Source: Microbacterium telephonicum (GTDB lineage: Bacteria > Actinomycetota > Actinomycetes > Actinomycetales > Microbacteriaceae). From it: a DNA stretch of 64,000 bases. Shown piece by piece: positions 26,457-35,073 of the stretch. The stretch spans positions 1 through 64,000 of the forward strand of contig NZ_RCDB01000003.1 in the NCBI RefSeq assembly GCF_003651225.1, written 5' to 3'. The notes under the pieces were generated by a model that worked only from the letters and a program-made list of their open reading frames with translations, had not been told where the DNA came from and ran no database searches. The position numbers were made by a program, and so were the translations under genes. The number at the start of each line of letters is the position of its first letter. Positions within the stretch are counted from its first letter, which is position 1.

Positions 26457-29400
26457 TCAGCGGAAGTCGCGGGAGCGGTGCTGCACGCCGACGCGCAGAT
26501 CGTCGAAGCGATCGGCGAGCAGGTTGGTCACCCCCTCCGGCGAGCGCTCCAGGATGCCGCGCGCGATGAGCGCGGGGCTGTCGCGCAGCACCCGGCGATA
26601 GCGGTTCCACACCCCCACCGAGCAGATGATGTTCACGAGCCCGTGCTCGTCTTCGAGGTTGACGAAGGTGACCCCGGATGCCGTCGCCGGCCGTTGCTTG
26701 TGCGTGACGAGCCCGGCCACCTCCACCCGCCGCCCGGTCTCGTGGCTGCGCAGCTCCCGCGAGGTCAGCACCCCGCGGGCGTCGAGCTGCGCCCGGAAGT
26801 GGGTGAGCGGGTGGTCGTCGGCGGAGATGCCGGTCGCCCACAGGTCGGCGGCGAGGATGTCGTAGCTCGACTGGTCGCCGAAAAGCGGCGGTTGCACGGC
26901 GACGAGGGTGCCGGGCAGGAACTCGGCCCGGTCCTGTGCGGCGTCGCCCGCGAGCCACATCCCCTCGCGCCGGCTGATCCCCATGCTCTCGAACGCCCCC
27001 GCCGTCGAGAGCGCCTCGACCTGCGCGGCCGTCGCCCCGGTGCGACGCACGAGGTCGCGGAGGTCGCGGAACGGGCCGTCTGCGGTACGGCTGTCGACGA
27101 TCCGCTGCGCGAGGGCCGCGCCGACACCGGTGACGGTGGCCAGCCCCAACCGCACCGCGAACGCGCCGTCGCGGCGGTGCGCGGCCGACTCGTCGGGGGC
27201 GGCCGGGTCGAACGGCGGCACCGGCGGCTGGTGCAGGGCGGTGCAGGCCTGCAGTCCGGTGGGGCCGCGGTCGGCGCCGGGGGCGGCATCCGCGTCGAGC
27301 GGCTCCATCACGGCGTCGGCGCCGGAGGCGTGGATGTCGGGGCGGCGCACCACCACCCCGTGCCGGCGGGCGTCGGCGGTGAGCGTCGCCGGCGAGTAGA
27401 AGCCCATCGGCTGGGCGCGCAGCAGCGCCGCCAGGAACACGCCCGGATAGTGCAGCTTCAGCCACGACGACGCGTAGACCAGCAGCCCGAACGACAGGGA
27501 GTGGCTCTCGGCGAAGCCGAAGTTCGCGAACGCCTGGATCTTCGCGTAGATGTCGTCGGCGACCTCGTCGACGAGGCCGTGCTCGGCCATCCCCTCGTAG
27601 AGCTTCTTGCGCAGCGACTCGATCCGTTCGATGCCACGCTTGGAGCCCATCGCCCGCCGCAGCAGGTCGGCATCCTCACCGCTGAGCCCGCCGACGGCCA
27701 TGCCCATCTGCATGAGCTGCTCCTGGAACACCGGGATGCCGAGCGTGCGCTCGAGCACCGGTCGCAGCTTCTCGTGCGCGTACGTGACCGTCTCGTGCCC
27801 GAGCTTGCGCCGCACGTAGGGGTGCACCGCACCGCCCTGGATGGGGCCGGGACGGATGAGGGCGATCTCGATGACGAGGTCGTAGAACCGGCGGGGCTGC
27901 AGGCGTGGCAGCAGGCCCATCTGCGCGCGTGACTCGACCTGGAACACCCCGATCGAATCCGCCCGGCACAGCATGTCGTAGACGGCCTGCTCCTCCTTGG
28001 GCAGCGTCGCCAGCTCCCACCGCTCCCCCGTCGCCTCGGCGATCATGTCGAAGCAGTACTGCAGCGCGGCGAGCATGCCGAGCCCCAGCAGGTCGAACTT
28101 CACAAGCCCCATCCACGCGGCGTCGTCCTTGTCCCACTGGATGACGGTGCGCTCCTCCATGCGGGCGTGCTCGATCGGCACGACCTCGCCGACGGGCCGC
28201 TCGGTCAGCACCATGCCGCCGGAGTGGATGCCGAGGTGCCGCGGCGCCTTCATCAGCTCCGCGGCGTACTCGAGCACCCGATCGGGGATGTCGTGCGCCC
28301 CCGCGACCGGCCCGTCCCACCGCTCCACCTGCTTCGACCACGCGTCCTGCTGGCCCGGGGAGTGCCCGAGGGCCTTCGCCATGTCGCGCACCGCGTTCTT
28401 GGGCCGGTACTGGATGACGTTCGCGACCTGCGCCGCCCGCTCGCGCCCGTACGTCTGGAACACCCACTGGATGATCTCCTCGCGCCGGTCCGAGTCGAAG
28501 TCGACGTCGATGTCGGGCTCTTCCTCGCGCATCGCGGAGAGGAACCGCTCGAACGGCAGCTTGTAGAAGATCGAGTCGATCGCGGTGATGTCCAGCAGAT
28601 AGCAGACGGCGCTGTTGGCCGCCGACCCGCGCCCCTGGCACAGGATGCCGCGGCGCCGGGCCTCGGCGACGATCCCGTGCACGATGAGGAAGTACCCCGG
28701 GAAGTCCTTCTGCGCGATCACCGACAACTCCCGCTCGATGCGCGCCCGGTCGGCGTCCGTCGCGTCGGGGTACTTGCGCGGCACGGCATCCCACACGAGC
28801 TTCTCGAGCCACGACATCGGCGTGTGCCCCTCGGGCACCGGCAGCTTCGGCAGGGCGGGCTTCGCGCGCCGCAGCGGAAAGGCCAGCTCGTCGGCGAGCG
28901 TCACGGTGCGGGCGATCGCCCCGGGATGGCGGCGGAAGCGGCGGCTCATCTCGGCGCCCGACCGCAGGTGGGCGCTGCCGTGCGCTGGCAGCCAGCCGTC
29001 GAGCTCGTCGAGACCCCGATTCGCCCGCACCGCCGCGACCGCCGCCGCGAGATGCATCTTCTCGGGCACGGCGTAGTGCACGTTGTTCGTCGCGAGGATC
29101 GGCACACCGCGCTCCCGGGCGAGAGCGGTCAGCACGTCGTTGTCGCGCGAGTCGGCAGGCCCGCCGTGATCGATCAGCTCGACGTTCACGGCATCCGCCC
29201 CGAACCGTGCGACGAGCCGGTCGAGCTCCTCCGCCGCAGCGCGCGCTCCCGCCGCGCCGCCGACCGCCAGCGCCTGCCGCACGGCCCCCTTGCGGCACCC
29301 GGTCAGAATCGCCCAGTGCCCGCCCGCCCGCTCGGCCAGCTCGTCGAGGTCGTAGCGGGGGCGGCCCTTCTCACCGCCGCTCAGCTGCGCGTGCGTGATC

Positions 29401-29855
29401 GCCGCCGCGAGCCGGTGGTAGCCCTCCTCCCCCCGCGCGAGCACGAGCAGGTGTGACCCCACCGGGTCGGCCCGGCCGTTCTGCGGCGCGTCGAGACCCA
29501 GCGACAGCTCCGCCCCGAACACGGTGCGCACGTGCAGCTGCTCGGCCGCCTCGGCGAACCGCGCGATGCCGTAGAACCCGTCGTGGTCGGTGATCGCGAG
29601 GGCGTGCAGGCCGAGCCGCTCCGCCTCTTCGGCGAGCTCGGCCGGCGCCGACGCCCCGTCGAGGAACGAATACGACGAGTGCGCGTGCAGCTCGGCGTAC
29701 GGCACGGCGCCATCGGGGCGCGTGATCGGGGGAGGTTCGTACTTGCCGCGCTTGCGTGAGAACGCAGGCCCGTCGCCGCCGTCGGGCTCGCGCTGACGAC
29801 CGCTCAGCAGCCGCTCCATCTCAGACCACGTCACCGACGGGTTGTGGAAGCCCAT
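26457..29855 (-). CDS. dnaE2: Error-prone DNA polymerase III alpha subunit, DnaE2
   Basis: 1132 residues; the catalytic subunit of the actinobacterial mutasome, used for translesion synthesis and damage-induced mutagenesis. The N-terminal PHP domain begins at AELHAHSSYSFLDGAS (about 53). The polymerase acids lie in EEPDIDVDFDSDRREE (about 443-458), and an OB fold (GRRVEVAGLVTHKQRPATA) is near the C-terminus. Its ATG overlaps the imuB stop (TGATG), so the two are co-translated. Confidence 0.95.
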   Translation of the reverse strand: MGFHNPSVTWSEMERLLSGRQREPDGGDGPAFSRKRGKYEPPPITRPDGAVPYAELHAHSSYSFLDGASAPAELAEEAERLGLHALAITDHDGFYGIARFAEAAEQLHVRTVFGAELSLGLDAPQNGRADPVGSHLLVLARGEEGYHRLAAAITHAQLSGGEKGRPRYDLDELAERAGGHWAILTGCRKGAVRQALAVGGAAGARAAAEELDRLVARFGADAVNVELIDHGGPADSRDNDVLTALARERGVPILATNNVHYAVPEKMHLAAAVAAVRANRGLDELDGWLPAHGSAHLRSGAEMSRRFRRHPGAIARTVTLADELAFPLRRAKPALPKLPVPEGHTPMSWLEKLVWDAVPRKYPDATDADRARIERELSVIAQKDFPGYFLIVHGIVAEARRRGILCQGRGSAANSAVCYLLDITAIDSIFYKLPFERFLSAMREEEPDIDVDFDSDRREEIIQWVFQTYGRERAAQVANVIQYRPKNAVRDMAKALGHSPGQQDAWSKQVERWDGPVAGAHDIPDRVLEYAAELMKAPRHLGIHSGGMVLTERPVGEVVPIEHARMEERTVIQWDKDDAAWMGLVKFDLLGLGMLAALQYCFDMIAEATGERWELATLPKEEQAVYDMLCRADSIGVFQVESRAQMGLLPRLQPRRFYDLVIEIALIRPGPIQGGAVHPYVRRKLGHETVTYAHEKLRPVLERTLGIPVFQEQLMQMGMAVGGLSGEDADLLRRAMGSKRGIERIESLRKKLYEGMAEHGLVDEVADDIYAKIQAFANFGFAESHSLSFGLLVYASSWLKLHYPGVFLAALLRAQPMGFYSPATLTADARRHGVVVRRPDIHASGADAVMEPLDADAAPGADRGPTGLQACTALHQPPVPPFDPAAPDESAAHRRDGAFAVRLGLATVTGVGAALAQRIVDSRTADGPFRDLRDLVRRTGATAAQVEALSTAGAFESMGISRREGMWLAGDAAQDRAEFLPGTLVAVQPPLFGDQSSYDILAADLWATGISADDHPLTHFRAQLDARGVLTSRELRSHETGRRVEVAGLVTHKQRPATASGVTFVNLEDEHGLVNIICSVGVWNRYRRVLRDSPALIARGILERSPEGVTNLLADRFDDLRVGVQHRSRDFR

Positions 29856-31435
29856 CAGTCGTACACCCCCTCGGCGAGCCAGCCCCCCGCCTCGCACACC
29901 AGCAGCCACGCCCGCTCGGTCTCGTCGACGACCTGGAAGCGGTGCGCGTGACGCGCGCGCTCGGCATCCCACCCCCGCTCGATGACGGGCCAGGGTCCTG
30001 CCCAGGAGCGGATGCCGCGGCGCCGCCGTGCCGCCGACGACCCCGGCGCGCCGAGCCCCGTGACCCACGCCGGGTCTCCGGTCAGCTCGCCGCGGGCATC
30101 GACGGCCACCATGTCGCCGTCGTCGTCGAGCACGGCGACCGGCAGCCCGGCGGGGAACACCGTCGCCGGCAGCGGCCCGGGCAGGCTCCCCGGCCAGGGA
30201 CGGTCGGCAGACGCCCCCGCGTCGACCCGGTCACCCCACGGAACAAGGCGCTGCCGCTCGGCGAGCCAGCGCCCGCCGCCCACCTCGGGCACGAGCACCC
30301 CCTGGTGGCCGAGCATCGCCTGCACCCGCGACAGCACGTGGTGCACCCGCTCTTCGGGGCCCGACCCGAACAGCCGCGCCGTGTGGTGCGCGGCGGCATC
30401 CACCCCCGCGGGCTCGATCCGCACCCGCGCGACGGCGCTGCGCAGGCCCGCGCCGCCCTGCTCGGCGAGCTGCCAGCGCACCCGGTCGACGACGGCGGCG
30501 GCATCGAACGCGTCCGGGTGCAGCCACACGCGGTCGGTGCGCTCCCCGTGCTCCCCCGTCAGCACGACGCGCAGCTCGGTGCACACCAGATCGAGGGCGC
30601 CCAGGCGCGCGGTGAACTCCTCGGCGGGCACGCGCACCCCGAACGCGACCTGGTCGGCCAGGGCGACGGACGGTTCGAACGACACCTCGCGGTGCAGCTC
30701 GGGCGGGGGCGTCCGCGCCGTCACGGGGCGGGGGTCGTGACCGGATGCCAGCGCGTGCAGCCTCGTGCCGCGGGCGCCGAAGCGCTCGCGGAGTCGATCC
30801 GGGCCGAGCGCCGCGACCTGGCCGAGCGTCTGCACGCCCAGACGCGCGAAGAGCCCCACGGTCTCGTCCTCGAGCACCGACACCGACAGCGGCGCGAGGA
30901 AGGCGGCGGCACCACCCGCCGGCACGACCCGCACGGGATCGGCCGCGCGGGTGCCGACCCGCGCCGCCTGCTCGGCGGTGAACGTGCCGTCGGCGACGCC
31001 GACGCGCACGTCGTCGATCCCGAGCGCGGCGACGACGCCCGAGAGCACCGTCGCGGCGGCCGCCTCGCCGCCGTAGTACCGCGCCGGCCCCTTCGCGTGC
31101 AGCGCGACGAGACCCGGCTGGATCAGCTGCACCCGGGGCGCCGCCTCTTCGACGGCGGCGATCACGGGCGCGAAGGCACGCTGATCGCGCACCGGATCTG
31201 CCTCGACGACGATCAGCTGCGGGCAGCGCGATTGGGCGTCACGTCGCCGCAGCCCGCGACGCACCCCCTCTGCCCGCGCCGCCGCGGAGCACGCCACGAC
31301 CGCGTTCTTCGCGAACACGGCGATCGGCGCCGCCGCATCGAGCGGATCGTCGCCGTCGCGGGTGAGGGCGACGATCGGCCAGTCCGGCAGCCACACCACG
31401 AGGTTGCGCGGCGCAACCCCGACCTTCGTACCCAT
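29855..31435 (-). CDS. imuB: ImuB, catalytically inactive Y-family polymerase homologue
   Basis: 526 residues. ImuB is the adaptor that brings DnaE2 to the sliding clamp. The fold is Y-family, but the first metal-binding motif reads VVWLPDWPIVAL instead of the DxDxFFA of active enzymes, as in other ImuB proteins. A LexA-type box lies 13 nt upstream of the start. A typical clamp-binding motif was not pinned down by eye. Confidence 0.9.
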   Translation of the reverse strand: MGTKVGVAPRNLVVWLPDWPIVALTRDGDDPLDAAAPIAVFAKNAVVACSAAARAEGVRRGLRRRDAQSRCPQLIVVEADPVRDQRAFAPVIAAVEEAAPRVQLIQPGLVALHAKGPARYYGGEAAAATVLSGVVAALGIDDVRVGVADGTFTAEQAARVGTRAADPVRVVPAGGAAAFLAPLSVSVLEDETVGLFARLGVQTLGQVAALGPDRLRERFGARGTRLHALASGHDPRPVTARTPPPELHREVSFEPSVALADQVAFGVRVPAEEFTARLGALDLVCTELRVVLTGEHGERTDRVWLHPDAFDAAAVVDRVRWQLAEQGGAGLRSAVARVRIEPAGVDAAAHHTARLFGSGPEERVHHVLSRVQAMLGHQGVLVPEVGGGRWLAERQRLVPWGDRVDAGASADRPWPGSLPGPLPATVFPAGLPVAVLDDDGDMVAVDARGELTGDPAWVTGLGAPGSSAARRRRGIRSWAGPWPVIERGWDAERARHAHRFQVVDETERAWLLVCEAGGWLAEGVYD

Positions 31436-31447
31436 CTCTTCACTTTA

Positions 31448-31459
31448 GAACTTTTGTTC
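31448..31459 (-). promoter_or_regulatory. LexA (SOS) box of imuB-dnaE2
   Basis: GAACTTTTGTTC is a perfect match to the Gram-positive SOS consensus GAAC-N4-GTTC, 13 nt before the imuB start. It indicates damage induction independent of the imuA promoter. Confidence 0.85.
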
Positions 31460-31501
31460 TATGAAGGAAAGGCGAGAATCGAATCTATGATCTACGTCCT
31501 G

Positions 31502-31654
31502 TCACTCCGGGGTGATGACGACGATACTCGGAAAACAGGTGGCATAGCGTCCGCGATCACGGGTGAGCAGTCGATGCCCGGCCATGGCGGCGTGCGCTCC
31601 GATGCAGAAGTCGGGGAGTGGGGAACGCCGAGGATGCCCACGAGACGCAGCCAC
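31502..31654 (-). pseudogene. vapC-type toxin remnant (C-terminal PIN domain)
   Basis: A 50-codon frame from a GTG four nt after the imuA stop. From residue 13 it reads LPDFCIGAHAAMAGHRLLTR, then DRGRYATCFPSIVVITPE: the last strand-helix part of a VapC PIN-domain RNase, including the D and the RDRGRY motif. The first two thirds of a VapC (usually about 130 residues) and any antitoxin are missing, so no active site can form. It separates imuA from imuB. Confidence 0.75.
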
Positions 31655-31657
31655 GGG

Positions 31658-32347
31658 TCAGCCCACCGCCCGCAGGGGCAGGGCCGCGGGCACAGTGACG
31701 GTCGCCGCAGACACCCCTCCCCGGGCATCCGGCAGCAGCACGCGCCCCGTCCGCGGCGCGGGGTGCCGACGACTGGTCACGGTGACGGTCAGCTCGCGCT
31801 CTTCGAGCAGGCCCCAGCCGTCACCGAGCCCCGTCCAGGACGGATCGCCGATGTCGATCATCGCCTCGGTCTGCGGCCACGGCCCCTGCACGAGCAGCAC
31901 CGCCTCGCGTTCGCGCATGCGCGCCGCGAGGCGGGCGATGTCGCCGTCCTTCGCGCGCGCGGGCGGGCGCACGGCGACTACGGGCAGCACGTCGGCGATC
32001 GCCGCGGTCACCGCGAGCCAGCGCTCGCCCGGCTCGGGGATCAGCACCAGCCGCGACAGGTCGACGCCCGCCGCGCGGGCCGCCTCGGCGCCGAGGTGCG
32101 GCATGCCCACCGCCGCGCACCAGGCGCCGTCCTGCGAGGGACGGGCGAACAGCGCGAACAGCAGCGACATCGATCGCCCGAGGGAGTACGACGCCCCGGG
32201 GCGCAGCCCGCCGCCGGGCAGCAGGTTCGCGAGGGCCGACGGCACGGGCAGCACGGGACCCTCGATGCGGCGACCCTGCAGGCGTTCCACCTGTGCGCGC
32301 AGAGCGTCGACGGTGCCCGCGACGTCAGCGACGGCGACGTTCCCCAT
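31658..32347 (-). CDS. imuA: ImuA-like (RecA-fold) mutasome protein
   Basis: About 229 residues. The accessory partner encoded with imuB and dnaE2; ImuA' proteins are RecA-like but inactive. PGGGLRPGASYSLGRSMSLLFAL sits where RecA has its Walker A loop (here PGGGLRPGAS then LGRSMSLLFAL) and lacks GKT. I used the ATG at 32347 because GAGG lies six nt before it; an ATG at 32359 would add four residues. An SOS-like box lies 25 nt upstream. Confidence 0.78.
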   Translation of the reverse strand: MGNVAVADVAGTVDALRAQVERLQGRRIEGPVLPVPSALANLLPGGGLRPGASYSLGRSMSLLFALFARPSQDGAWCAAVGMPHLGAEAARAAGVDLSRLVLIPEPGERWLAVTAAIADVLPVVAVRPPARAKDGDIARLAARMREREAVLLVQGPWPQTEAMIDIGDPSWTGLGDGWGLLEERELTVTVTSRRHPAPRTGRVLLPDARGGVSAATVTVPAALPLRAVG

Positions 32348-32371
32348 GATCGACCTCATCTCGACAGATTA

Positions 32372-32383
32372 GAATATTCATTC
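32372..32383 (-). promoter_or_regulatory. Degenerate LexA-like box of imuA
   Basis: GAATATTCATTC on the plus strand (GAATGAATATTC on the minus) fits the dyad pattern GAAY-N4-RTTC, differing from GAAC-N4-GTTC at one position in each half. Weaker than the imuB box. Confidence 0.5.
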
Positions 32384-32482
32384 GATTACTTCAATGCGCT
32401 TTCTCGAAGATAAGGCTGCCCTAGGACATTGCTCACCACCGCGCACATCTACCCGAAACATGCGGCTGATAGGACGGACAGC

Positions 32483-33826
32483 ATGACCGGCTCGCTCACC
32501 CTCACCGGCGCCTCGCGCATCGTGGAACGCTTCGACGATCCGACGGGGGACCGCGGCGGCGACCTCCTGATCCGCGACGGACGGGTCGTCACCAACGCCG
32601 ACGACACGGGCACCCCTACGATCCTCGACGCGGAGGGCGGCATCGTCACCCCCGGCCTCGTCAACGCACACCACCACCTGCTGCAGTCAGGGTTCCGCAC
32701 GCTGCCGGGAACCCGTGGCGTACCGATGCGCGACTGGCTGCCCGCGATGGCGACCGCGTACGCCGCCGCCCGCATCGAGGCCTCGCTGGCCGGCGCGACC
32801 GCAGGGGTCGGCATCGCCGAGTCGCTGCTCTGCGGGGTGACCACGGTCGCCGATCACCAGCTCAACTGGCCCGACCCGACGACCAGCGACGATCCGGTCG
32901 GCGACACCGTGGCCATCGCGCGCGCGGTCGCCGCTGCCTCATCCACCCTCGGCGCCCGACTCGTGTTCGTGCGCGGCTCGGCACGCGACGCCCCGGATGC
33001 CGCGGCGGCGAGCGCGGAGGAGATCGTGCGCGCTCTGCTGCCCGACGCGGCGTCTTCACCCGGAGGCACGAGCGCCGACGGCATGCTGCAGCTGGCCGTC
33101 GGCCCTGCGGGCGTGCACTCCGATACGGAGGAGACCTTCCGCGCCCTCGCCGAGGTAGCCCGGCGCTATGGTCTGCGACGGCGCACTCAGGCGAACGAGC
33201 AGGTCGACACCGAAATAGCCCTGACCCGTTACGGCCGCCGCCCCCTGGACCTCCTCGCAGAATGGGGCTGGCTCGAGCCCGGTGTGACGATCGCGCACCT
33301 CTGCGACGTCACCGACGAGGAGGTCATGCGACTCGCCGCCGCCGGCGTCACCGCGACCCATGCCCCGGGCTGCGACGTGCCGATGGGGTGGGGCATCGCA
33401 CCAGTGCGCCGACTGCAGGAGGCCGGCATCGACGTGGGCCTCGGCACCTCCGGCGGCGGCTCCAACGACGCCGGTCACCTCCTCGCCGACGCCCGCCTCG
33501 CGATGCAGGTGTCGGGCCTGGTCGGAGCCGCCCTCCCCGCACGCGACGTGCTCGCCATGGCCACCTCCGGAGGGGGTGCCGGGCTCGGCCGCGCGGACCT
33601 CGGCATCCTGTCGCCGGGAAGCGCGGGCGATTTCTGCGTCTGGGACGTCTCCGGAGTCGCCGACGCCGGCGTCGCCGACCCGGTCGCCGGGCTGCTGTGG
33701 GCCCATCCGGGGCGCCGTCCCCGGCACGTGGTGGTCGCCGGGCGCGTCGTCGTCCGTGACTACCGGCTCATCACCGCCGACGAGGCCGCCCTCACCGCCG
33801 CCCTCCGGGAGCGCGTCGGCCGCTGA
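32483..33826 (+). CDS. Amidohydrolase of the TrzN/8-oxoguanine-deaminase group with altered metal site
   Basis: 447 residues with the hydrolase fold (GGIVTPGLVNAHHHLLQSGF at about 53-72). Related enzymes deaminate or dechlorinate triazines and purines with one zinc. The first HxH is present (HHH, about 63-65), and so is the later His (AHLCDV, about 271). The strand-5 His of HxHxxE reads TQANE (about 235-239), and the strand-8 Asp of GxDG reads TSGGGSND (about 321). Two of the four usual ligands are thus Gln and Ser. It may use another chemistry or be inactive. First gene of the catabolic island, on the plus strand, with its own unresolved promoter in 32384-32482. Confidence 0.75.
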   Translation: MTGSLTLTGASRIVERFDDPTGDRGGDLLIRDGRVVTNADDTGTPTILDAEGGIVTPGLVNAHHHLLQSGFRTLPGTRGVPMRDWLPAMATAYAAARIEASLAGATAGVGIAESLLCGVTTVADHQLNWPDPTTSDDPVGDTVAIARAVAAASSTLGARLVFVRGSARDAPDAAAASAEEIVRALLPDAASSPGGTSADGMLQLAVGPAGVHSDTEETFRALAEVARRYGLRRRTQANEQVDTEIALTRYGRRPLDLLAEWGWLEPGVTIAHLCDVTDEEVMRLAAAGVTATHAPGCDVPMGWGIAPVRRLQEAGIDVGLGTSGGGSNDAGHLLADARLAMQVSGLVGAALPARDVLAMATSGGGAGLGRADLGILSPGSAGDFCVWDVSGVADAGVADPVAGLLWAHPGRRPRHVVVAGRVVVRDYRLITADEAALTAALRERVGR

Positions 33827-33875
33827 TCGCACGCCCACTCCACCCGCGGTCGACGCCATACCGCGACGACGACGG

Positions 33876-34877
33876 TCAGGCGTCGATCACGATGCGCGCG
33901 CACGCCGCGCGCGACACGCACACCATCATGCTCGCGCTCTGCTCGCGCTCGAGGGGGGTGAGCACGGAGTCGCGGTGCTCGATCTGCCCCTCAAGGACCG
34001 GCACCTCACAGGTGCCGCAGGTGCCGCGACGGCAACTGGAGAGCACCATGGTCGCCGGGCTCTGCTCCTCGATCGCCTCGAGCACCGACTGTCCGGGCTG
34101 CACGGTGACGACGTCTCCGGACAGGGCGAGCTCGACCTCGAACGGATCCGGCCAGACCGGTTCTCCGTATTCAATCGCCTCGAACCGTTCGACCCGCAGC
34201 GCCTCAGTGCGGCCGGCGTCCGCGAAACCCTCTTCAAGCGCGGCGATCAGGCGGGCGGGCCCGCACGCGTAGACGAGGTCACCCTCACCGGCGGCATCCA
34301 CCACCCCAGCCACATCGAGGCGCGCACCGGCGTCGGCGGGATACAGGCGCACTCGCCCCTGGCCGGCATCGAGGGCGCGCAGCTCATCGACGAACGCCAT
34401 CGTCGACAGCGACCGCCCGGCGTAGTCGAGCGTCCAGTCCACGCCCGCGTGTGCGGCGGCGCGGACCATGCCGAGAATCGGCGTGATCCCGATGCCGCCC
34501 GCGACGAATCGATGCGTCTTTCCCGGGACGATCTCGCAGCTGAAGTGATTGCGGGGTCCGCGCACGCGCAGCCGCTTCCCGACCTGCACCTCGTCGTGCA
34601 CGCGCACCGAACCGCCGCGCCCCTCGTCCTCGCGCAACACCGCGACGCGCCACGTCGAGCGGTCGGCGGCATCACCGCAGAGCGAATACTGACGTTCCAC
34701 ACGCTCGGCCGCCGGCGTGCGCGCGTCGGAGAAGATCAGATCGACGTGCGATCCAGGCTCCCAGGCGGGCAAGTCGCGACCGTTGTGCGCGACGAGGTCC
34801 AGGGCCACGACGCCGTGGGCCAATTCGGTACGGGCAGCGACCACGAGGTCGCGTTCGACGTCACTGAAGTAGCTCAT
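33876..34877 (-). CDS. VanB-type oxidoreductase (FMN, NAD and [2Fe-2S] domains)
   Basis: 333 residues. Passes electrons from NADH through FMN to a C-terminal plant-type ferredoxin. RQYSLCGD binds FMN (about residue 63), AGGIGITPILGM binds NAD (about 127), and CRRGTCGTC plus a fourth Cys (MMVCVSRA) hold the [2Fe-2S] cluster. Such reductases normally serve a Rieske oxygenase encoded alongside, for example VanA, but none is in the window. Divergent from the cytosine-deaminase-like operon, with a dyad operator between them. Confidence 0.88.
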   Translation of the reverse strand: MSYFSDVERDLVVAARTELAHGVVALDLVAHNGRDLPAWEPGSHVDLIFSDARTPAAERVERQYSLCGDAADRSTWRVAVLREDEGRGGSVRVHDEVQVGKRLRVRGPRNHFSCEIVPGKTHRFVAGGIGITPILGMVRAAAHAGVDWTLDYAGRSLSTMAFVDELRALDAGQGRVRLYPADAGARLDVAGVVDAAGEGDLVYACGPARLIAALEEGFADAGRTEALRVERFEAIEYGEPVWPDPFEVELALSGDVVTVQPGQSVLEAIEEQSPATMVLSSCRRGTCGTCEVPVLEGQIEHRDSVLTPLEREQSASMMVCVSRAACARIVIDA

Positions 34878-35017
34878 AGATCCCACTCTCTCCGCTCGCA
34901 GGGCGTCCTCGTGCGCGGGGGCGCCGGTCGGCCGCACTCGTTGCGCGGATTTAACACGGCCGCAATCCCGACAGGCCTGCCAGGAAACACGTCGAGCGTT
35001 TACTGATTCTCACCCGA

Positions 35018-35034
35018 TGTTGGCCATACCAACA
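35018..35034. promoter_or_regulatory. Operator dyad TGTTGG-N5-CCAACA (copy 1)
   Basis: TGTTGG CCATA CCAACA, a perfect inverted repeat 40 nt before the deaminase-like gene and 141 nt before the divergent reductase gene. The same dyad recurs at 40133-40155 in the island. The shape is that of a GntR/FadR-type site; no GntR gene is in the window. Confidence 0.65.
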
Positions 35035-35073
35035 ACACCCCGCGACACGACAGAGCACGAGGAGGACGACCCG

